Below are positions 12,941 to 15,433 of a stretch of 15,433 nucleotides of DNA, one piece after another (the stretch's first letter is position 1; every line of letters starts with the position of its first letter). The stretch spans positions 1-15,433 of the forward strand of contig SXUH01000458.1 of the NCBI GenBank assembly GCA_005791855.1, given 5' to 3'. Both the position numbers and the translations under genes were made by a program. The stretch comes from Bdellovibrionales bacterium (lineage in GTDB: Bacteria; Bdellovibrionota; Bacteriovoracia; Bacteriovoracales; Bacteriovoracaceae). The notes under the pieces are model-generated. The model made no database searches. It had not been told where the DNA came from and saw only the letters and a list, made by a program, of their open reading frames with translations.

Positions 12941-13132
12941 ATGAAGATTTTACCTCTCGTTTCTGTCATTTTCTTACTCGGAGTAACTAGCTCTTGCTCC
13001 CAGAACGACGACCGGTCCCCCGCAGGTTACCGGGACAAGCAAGAGCAGGTCAGCACTCCCGGCGACTACACCCAGGGGACAGATGCCCACAACCAGGCCA
13101 GGAGATACGGGCCCGCGGACTCAAAGCGGTAG
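12941..13132 (+). CDS. Very small lipoprotein (63 aa)
   Basis: The start is the ATG at 12941, six bases after AAGGAG; an in-frame GTG at 12899 would place 14 polar residues before the signal and is rejected. The signal MKILPLVSVIFLLGVTSSC gives Cys19 as lipidation site. The mature 45 residues are polar and disordered (SQNDDRSPAGYRDKQEQ and similar), with no further cysteine. No family is recognised. The last 12 bp overlap the 3' end of the convergent MRJP/Yellow-like lipoprotein gene. Confidence 0.8.
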   Translation: MKILPLVSVIFLLGVTSSCSQNDDRSPAGYRDKQEQVSTPGDYTQGTDAHNQARRYGPADSKR

Positions 13133-14245
13133 CGCCACCTTGTAGATCTTGAACGTCAGGTCATCCACCTGCTCGCCGAACGCCGCGTCCTGGATGAGGG
13201 AGTCGGTGAAGATGAGGTTGTTCTCCGGATCGATGGCGAACGAGTCGGGCCACTTGATCCGCTCGTCCTGGATGAGGATCTTCATGTCCCCGCCCGGAGT
13301 CCGGTAGGAGATGGCGTTGCGCTCGAGATCGGCCATGTAGAGGTTCCCCTTCTTGTCGAAGATCATCCCGTCGGCCGCCGGAGTCACCCCGAGGTTCTCC
13401 ACGCTCTTCACCAGGTCCGTTTCGTTCCGCTTCTGCTTCACGATGGCGTCGGTGGAGACCCGGTAGAGGTGGTAGCCCGTGAGCGCGTGGTAGTAGAGCT
13501 TCTCCCCGCCCGGCGAGAGGGCGATGCCGTCGGAGTGGATCTGGGGCCTCTTCCCGTCCGGGAGGAGGAACTTCTTCTTCTCCACCGTCAGGATGACGTT
13601 CTCCGCCTTGGTGGAGGGGTGCTTGTCCAGGACTCGCTTCGACGTTCCCCGCTTGAGGTCGAGGACGACGATCCCCCCGAGCCCGGAGTCGGTGATGAAG
13701 GCCTGGCCCGACTTCTCGTCGATGCGGATGTCGTTGAGGTAGGACTTCTCCGGAGCGACGGCGTCGCTGAAGCTCCAGGAGCGCTTGAGCTGATTCGTGG
13801 CCAGGTCGAACTCGTAGAGCATGGCCTTGCCGATGACCCCCTTGAGCTCCGGGCTGCTCGGGTCGAGGACGAAGAGCGAGTCCTTGAAGGCGTACACCGA
13901 CTGCACGCAGGTGAACCGGTTCTTCTGGGGTTCTCCGGTCCAGGTGTTCCAGGCCTCGTCGGGGTAGAGCTTGTGCGTTCCGTCCGGCATGATCTCCACC
14001 ACGGAGTACGGTACGTTCTCCCGCCAGCGCGGGAAGTTCGCGAACATCCGCCCGGTCCGGGTGACGGTGACGCCCGTGACCTGCACCCCTTTGAACTGGG
14101 TGACCTCGTGGAGGTCCGGTTCCTTCTCCGTCGGGAGGAGGCCGATGGTCTTCTTGTCCACCATGACTTCGGCGTCTGCGCCTTGCCGGGAGGCGCAGGA
14201 GACGAGGCCGGTGACCGTGAAACAGAGGATGAAGAGATATTTCAT
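13121..14245 (-). CDS. MRJP/Yellow-family lipoprotein (beta-propeller)
   Basis: A 374-residue lipoprotein; Cys17 follows the lipobox LVSC. The rest matches the major royal jelly protein / Yellow family, a six-bladed propeller: RMFANFPRWRENVPYSVVEI (67-86), YPDEAWNTWTG (94-104), FTCVQSVYAFKDSLFVLDPS (111-130), YLNDIRID (169-176), AFITDSGLGGIVVLDL (182-197), DGIALSPGGEKLYYHALTG and ADGMIFDKKGNLYMADLERN. Insect Yellow proteins act in melanin formation and some bind amines; bacterial members are usually annotated as L-dopachrome tautomerase-related, with activity unproven. CGGGAG lies five bases before the ATG. A dyad symmetry and a perfect TTGACA lie upstream. No small-molecule pathway genes are adjacent. 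Confidence 0.9.
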   Translation of the reverse strand: MKYLFILCFTVTGLVSCASRQGADAEVMVDKKTIGLLPTEKEPDLHEVTQFKGVQVTGVTVTRTGRMFANFPRWRENVPYSVVEIMPDGTHKLYPDEAWNTWTGEPQKNRFTCVQSVYAFKDSLFVLDPSSPELKGVIGKAMLYEFDLATNQLKRSWSFSDAVAPEKSYLNDIRIDEKSGQAFITDSGLGGIVVLDLKRGTSKRVLDKHPSTKAENVILTVEKKKFLLPDGKRPQIHSDGIALSPGGEKLYYHALTGYHLYRVSTDAIVKQKRNETDLVKSVENLGVTPAADGMIFDKKGNLYMADLERNAISYRTPGGDMKILIQDERIKWPDSFAIDPENNLIFTDSLIQDAAFGEQVDDLTFKIYKVALPL

Positions 14246-14250
14246 AGTGG

Positions 14251-14293
14251 CTCCCGAGATGGAGTTACATAATCAGTTTTGTAAACTCGGGAG
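14251..14293. repeat. 8-bp inverted repeat overlapping the Shine-Dalgarno of the MRJP-like gene
   Basis: CTCCCGAG (14251-14258) and CTCGGGAG (14286-14293) are perfect complements 27 bases apart, with an inner partial match (GAGTTAC against GTAAACTC). The gene-proximal arm contains the gene's GGGAG ribosome-binding site. If transcription starts upstream of 14293 this forms a hairpin that hides the site; if it starts near 14268 it would instead be a DNA-level dyad. Confidence 0.55.
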
Positions 14294-14297
14294 CGGT

Positions 14298-14303
14298 TGT
14301 CAA
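14298..14303 (-). promoter_or_regulatory. Putative -35 box of the MRJP-like gene
   Basis: A perfect TTGACA on the minus strand. The -10 is less clear: AAAACT (14275-14280) lies at a 17-bp spacer. Transcription would then begin near 14268. Confidence 0.4.
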
Positions 14304-14352
14304 AGGACAAGGTAGCAACGCCCATGCTGCGAGGCTTCGCCGGCGCCGGGGA

Positions 14353-14368
14353 ATGGGGCGGGCCCCAT
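14353..14368. terminator. Hairpin directly after the small membrane protein gene
   Basis: ATGGGGC and GCCCCAT (14353-14359 and 14362-14368) form a GC-rich hairpin beginning at the base after the minus-strand stop codon. A second 10-bp palindrome, CCGGCGCCGG, lies at 14340-14349. Neither is followed by a T-run on either strand, so a classical intrinsic terminator is not shown. Confidence 0.35.
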
Positions 14369-14620
14369 CTAGTGATGGAGCCAGCGCTTGAAGTTGAGGA
14401 TGGGATGGTGCCAATCCAGAGGTCGCTTCTCTGTTTTCTCTGTCCTGGTCTTTCGGTAGGCCGGGGTGGTTGCTGGGTTGTGGCGGAGTCGGCCGAGGCT
14501 CACCACCTGGTCGGTGTTCTTATCCAGATGGCTGACGGAGATGAACATGCCGATGGGGAACAGGATCCAAAAGCTCATCGCGATGATAGTTAAGATGACT
14601 TCTACGGTGTTTCCTTCCAT
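14369..14620 (-). CDS. Small single-span membrane protein
   Basis: An 83-residue protein. The start is the ATG at 14620, preceded by AGGAGG (14627-14632) with a six-base spacer; the longer frame to 14722 lacks such a site and adds basic residues. Residues about 5-26 (VEVILTIIAMSFWILFPIGM) form one membrane span, with a short N-terminus and a basic, Arg/Lys/Thr-rich cytoplasmic tail that ends in WHHPILNFKRWLHH, a His/Trp-rich motif. No family is recognised. It lies alone between the MRJP-like gene (123 bp downstream) and a divergent lipoprotein gene (177 bp upstream). The region 14246-14368 holds no gene, only the dyads described. Confidence 0.75.
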   Translation of the reverse strand: MEGNTVEVILTIIAMSFWILFPIGMFISVSHLDKNTDQVVSLGRLRHNPATTPAYRKTRTEKTEKRPLDWHHPILNFKRWLHH

Positions 14621-14641
14621 GAGAATCCTCCTGATGGAAAA

Positions 14642-14650
14642 ATTGTAACA
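14642..14650 (-). promoter_or_regulatory. Extended -10 promoter of the small membrane protein
   Basis: On the minus strand TGT followed by TACAAT (14642-14647) forms an extended -10 element. Transcription would start near 14635, just upstream of the AGGAGG. No good -35 hexamer is seen, as is usual for extended -10 promoters. Confidence 0.5.
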
Positions 14651-14762
14651 CCATCTGTAAGAACGCAGCCTTAATTGAACCTGTGTTTTTAGTACCGGAG
14701 TAAGTGAGGTTTCCTCTCTCAATTCAGGGTAATTATAGTTTCCGGACCGGCGGCGGGTTTAC

Positions 14763-14768
14763 TATCGT
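14763..14768 (+). promoter_or_regulatory. Putative -10 box of small lipoprotein gene
   Basis: TATCGT, with TTTCCG (14739-14744, 18-bp spacer) as a weak -35. The surrounding GTTTACTATCGTAG resembles GTTTGCTATCCTAG before the lipoprotein at 9969. Unlike that gene, a leader with a strong AAGGAGGG (14786-14793) follows. Confidence 0.4.
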
Positions 14769-14797
14769 AGGGCCATAAATTTCTCAAGGAGGGAAAT

Positions 14798-15049
14798 ATG
14801 AAAAAGTTTATCCTAACGATCTCCGTCCTCTCGTTTCTGGGCCTCGGGGCCGCCTGCAACCGCACGAGCACCACGGGCGCGGACAACGCCTCCGGTACCC
14901 GGATGGAGCAGCAGGACCCGGGCATGAACACCACCAACGGCGCGGGCCCGGCGGCCGTGGATTCGACGAACTCCCAGGCGATCCCTTCGGACACGAACAC
15001 CCAGGGAGCTCAGCAGAGCAGTCAGGAAGCCTCTCACGTCGACGAATGA
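14798..15049 (+). CDS. Small lipoprotein (83 aa), disordered
   Basis: The signal peptide MKKFILTISVLSFLGLGAAC has a good lipobox (LGAAC), with Cys20 lipidated. The mature 64 residues are almost entirely Thr, Ser, Asn, Gln, Gly, Ala and Asp, with no further cysteine and no predicted fold, like the other short exported proteins of this region. The ribosome-binding site AAGGAGGG is four to five bases before the ATG, suggesting high expression. No family is recognised. It faces the polysaccharide deacetylase gene tail to tail across 39 bp. Confidence 0.8.
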   Translation: MKKFILTISVLSFLGLGAACNRTSTTGADNASGTRMEQQDPGMNTTNGAGPAAVDSTNSQAIPSDTNTQGAQQSSQEASHVDE

Positions 15050-15058
15050 GTTGACCTC

Positions 15059-15082
15059 GCCGGAAGCCGAAGCGCTTCCGGC
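15059..15082. terminator. Hairpin between convergent genes
   Basis: GCCGGAAGC (15059-15067) and GCTTCCGGC (15074-15082) make a perfect 9-bp stem with a six-base loop. It lies between the stops of two convergent genes and could act on both strands. There is no T-run after it in either direction, so termination efficiency is uncertain. Confidence 0.55.
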
Positions 15083-15088
15083 CCTTGC

Positions 15089-15433
15089 CTACAGACGGCA
15101 GTTCTTGGTGATCTTGAACTCTTCGATCTCATCCAGCGGGACGATGTCCACGCCGAGGCTCCGGGCCCTCCGGAGGAAGATGTCCGTTCCCCGCACCGAC
15201 GGCTCCCGCACGTCGTGCTGGAGGATCACCCCACCCTTCGGCGGGTTGGTGATCTGCACCGGGACCTTCACGAACTCCGTCCCGACCTTCTTGAAGTCGA
15301 TGAACGTCCCGCCCGTGTGGTGGACGGCGATGTTGGAGGCGACCTCCTTGTCCGTCATCCCCGGCACCCAGTCCGCCGTGTCCACGTCCCAGAAGGCCAT
15401 GTGGATGCAGTTGTCCCCTAGGAGTTCCTGCGA
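15089..15433 (-). CDS. Polysaccharide deacetylase family protein, C-terminal part (5' end missing)
   Basis: The minus-strand frame is open to the window edge, so only the last 114 residues are seen; the internal ATG at 15400 is not the true start. Two NodB-homology motifs are visible: WDVDTADWVPG, corresponding to the D-x-x-D-W motif 4, and GVILQHDVREPSVRGTD, corresponding to the L-H-D motif 5 with the conserved histidine. The metal-binding motifs 1 and 2 would lie upstream of the window. Family members remove N- or O-acetyl groups from peptidoglycan, chitin or other glycans outside the cytoplasm. The C-terminus has an internal cysteine, KITKNCRL. Confidence 0.82.
   Translation of the reverse strand, partial: SQELLGDNCIHMAFWDVDTADWVPGMTDKEVASNIAVHHTGGTFIDFKKVGTEFVKVPVQITNPPKGGVILQHDVREPSVRGTDIFLRRARSLGVDIVPLDEIEEFKITKNCRL

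Noticed and set aside
14294..14593. + strand frame opposite the small membrane protein and its 3' flank
   Set aside because: No ribosome-binding site, no recognisable protein features, and it lies antisense to a gene with a clear start and membrane span.
14621..14722. N-terminal extension of the small membrane protein
   Set aside because: AGGAGG lies inside this extension, correctly spaced for the ATG at 14620, and an extended -10 promoter also lies within it.

Overview
The window is GC-rich chromosomal DNA from a Gram-negative bacterium. It encodes a TonB-dependent outer-membrane receptor, at least six lipoproteins, several Sec-exported proteins, and a peptidoglycan LD-carboxypeptidase. The abundance of small secreted proteins and lipoproteins, together with the protein-glutaminase-like and MRJP/Yellow-like exported proteins, would fit Bdellovibrionota or a related predatory or environmental delta-type lineage. 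That placement is a weak inference; no rRNA, tRNA or other marker is present. No insertion sequence, CRISPR array, integrase or tRNA gene was seen.

Layout. (1) Positions 2-2450, + strand: the 3' part of a protein-glutaminase-like (Cys-His-Asp) gene, a lipoprotein with an EF-hand-type loop and a 14-unit RPTES tail repeat, and a small protein resembling the phage ABA-sandwich (BC1872) family. Spacings are about 20 bp, so they look like one transcription unit. (2) Positions 2451-5325, - strand: a ZnuD-like TonB-dependent receptor followed by a pirin gene, translationally coupled. (3) Positions 5372-6304 +: LD-carboxypeptidase (peptidase S66). (4) Positions 6305-7750 -: lipase-maturation-factor-like multi-pass membrane protein. 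(5) Positions 7868-9917 +: selD and mnmH (selU), overlapping by 17 bp, giving selenophosphate supply plus tRNA 2-selenouridine synthesis. (6) Positions 9969-15433: a run of exported proteins. Short secreted proteins or lipoproteins on + alternate with larger exported proteins on - (PDZ lipoprotein, esterase, MRJP/Yellow-like lipoprotein, polysaccharide deacetylase C-terminus). Each pair is arranged tail to tail. A small single-span membrane protein lies in between.

Two structural regularities stand out. First, five genes (ldcA, the LMF-like gene, selD, the lipoprotein at 9969 and the esterase) have no Shine-Dalgarno sequence. Instead each has a sigma70-like -10 hexamer placed so that transcription would begin at the A of the ATG; ldcA and the esterase share TTGAAT-17-TAGA(A/G)T-6-ATG. 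These look like leaderless genes, while the small secreted proteins have strong AGGAGG-type sites. Second, five of six convergent junctions have spacings between -12 and +3 bp, leaving no room for an intrinsic terminator; only the sixth (39 bp) contains a hairpin.

Most functional names rest on motif recognition from memory, not on a database search.
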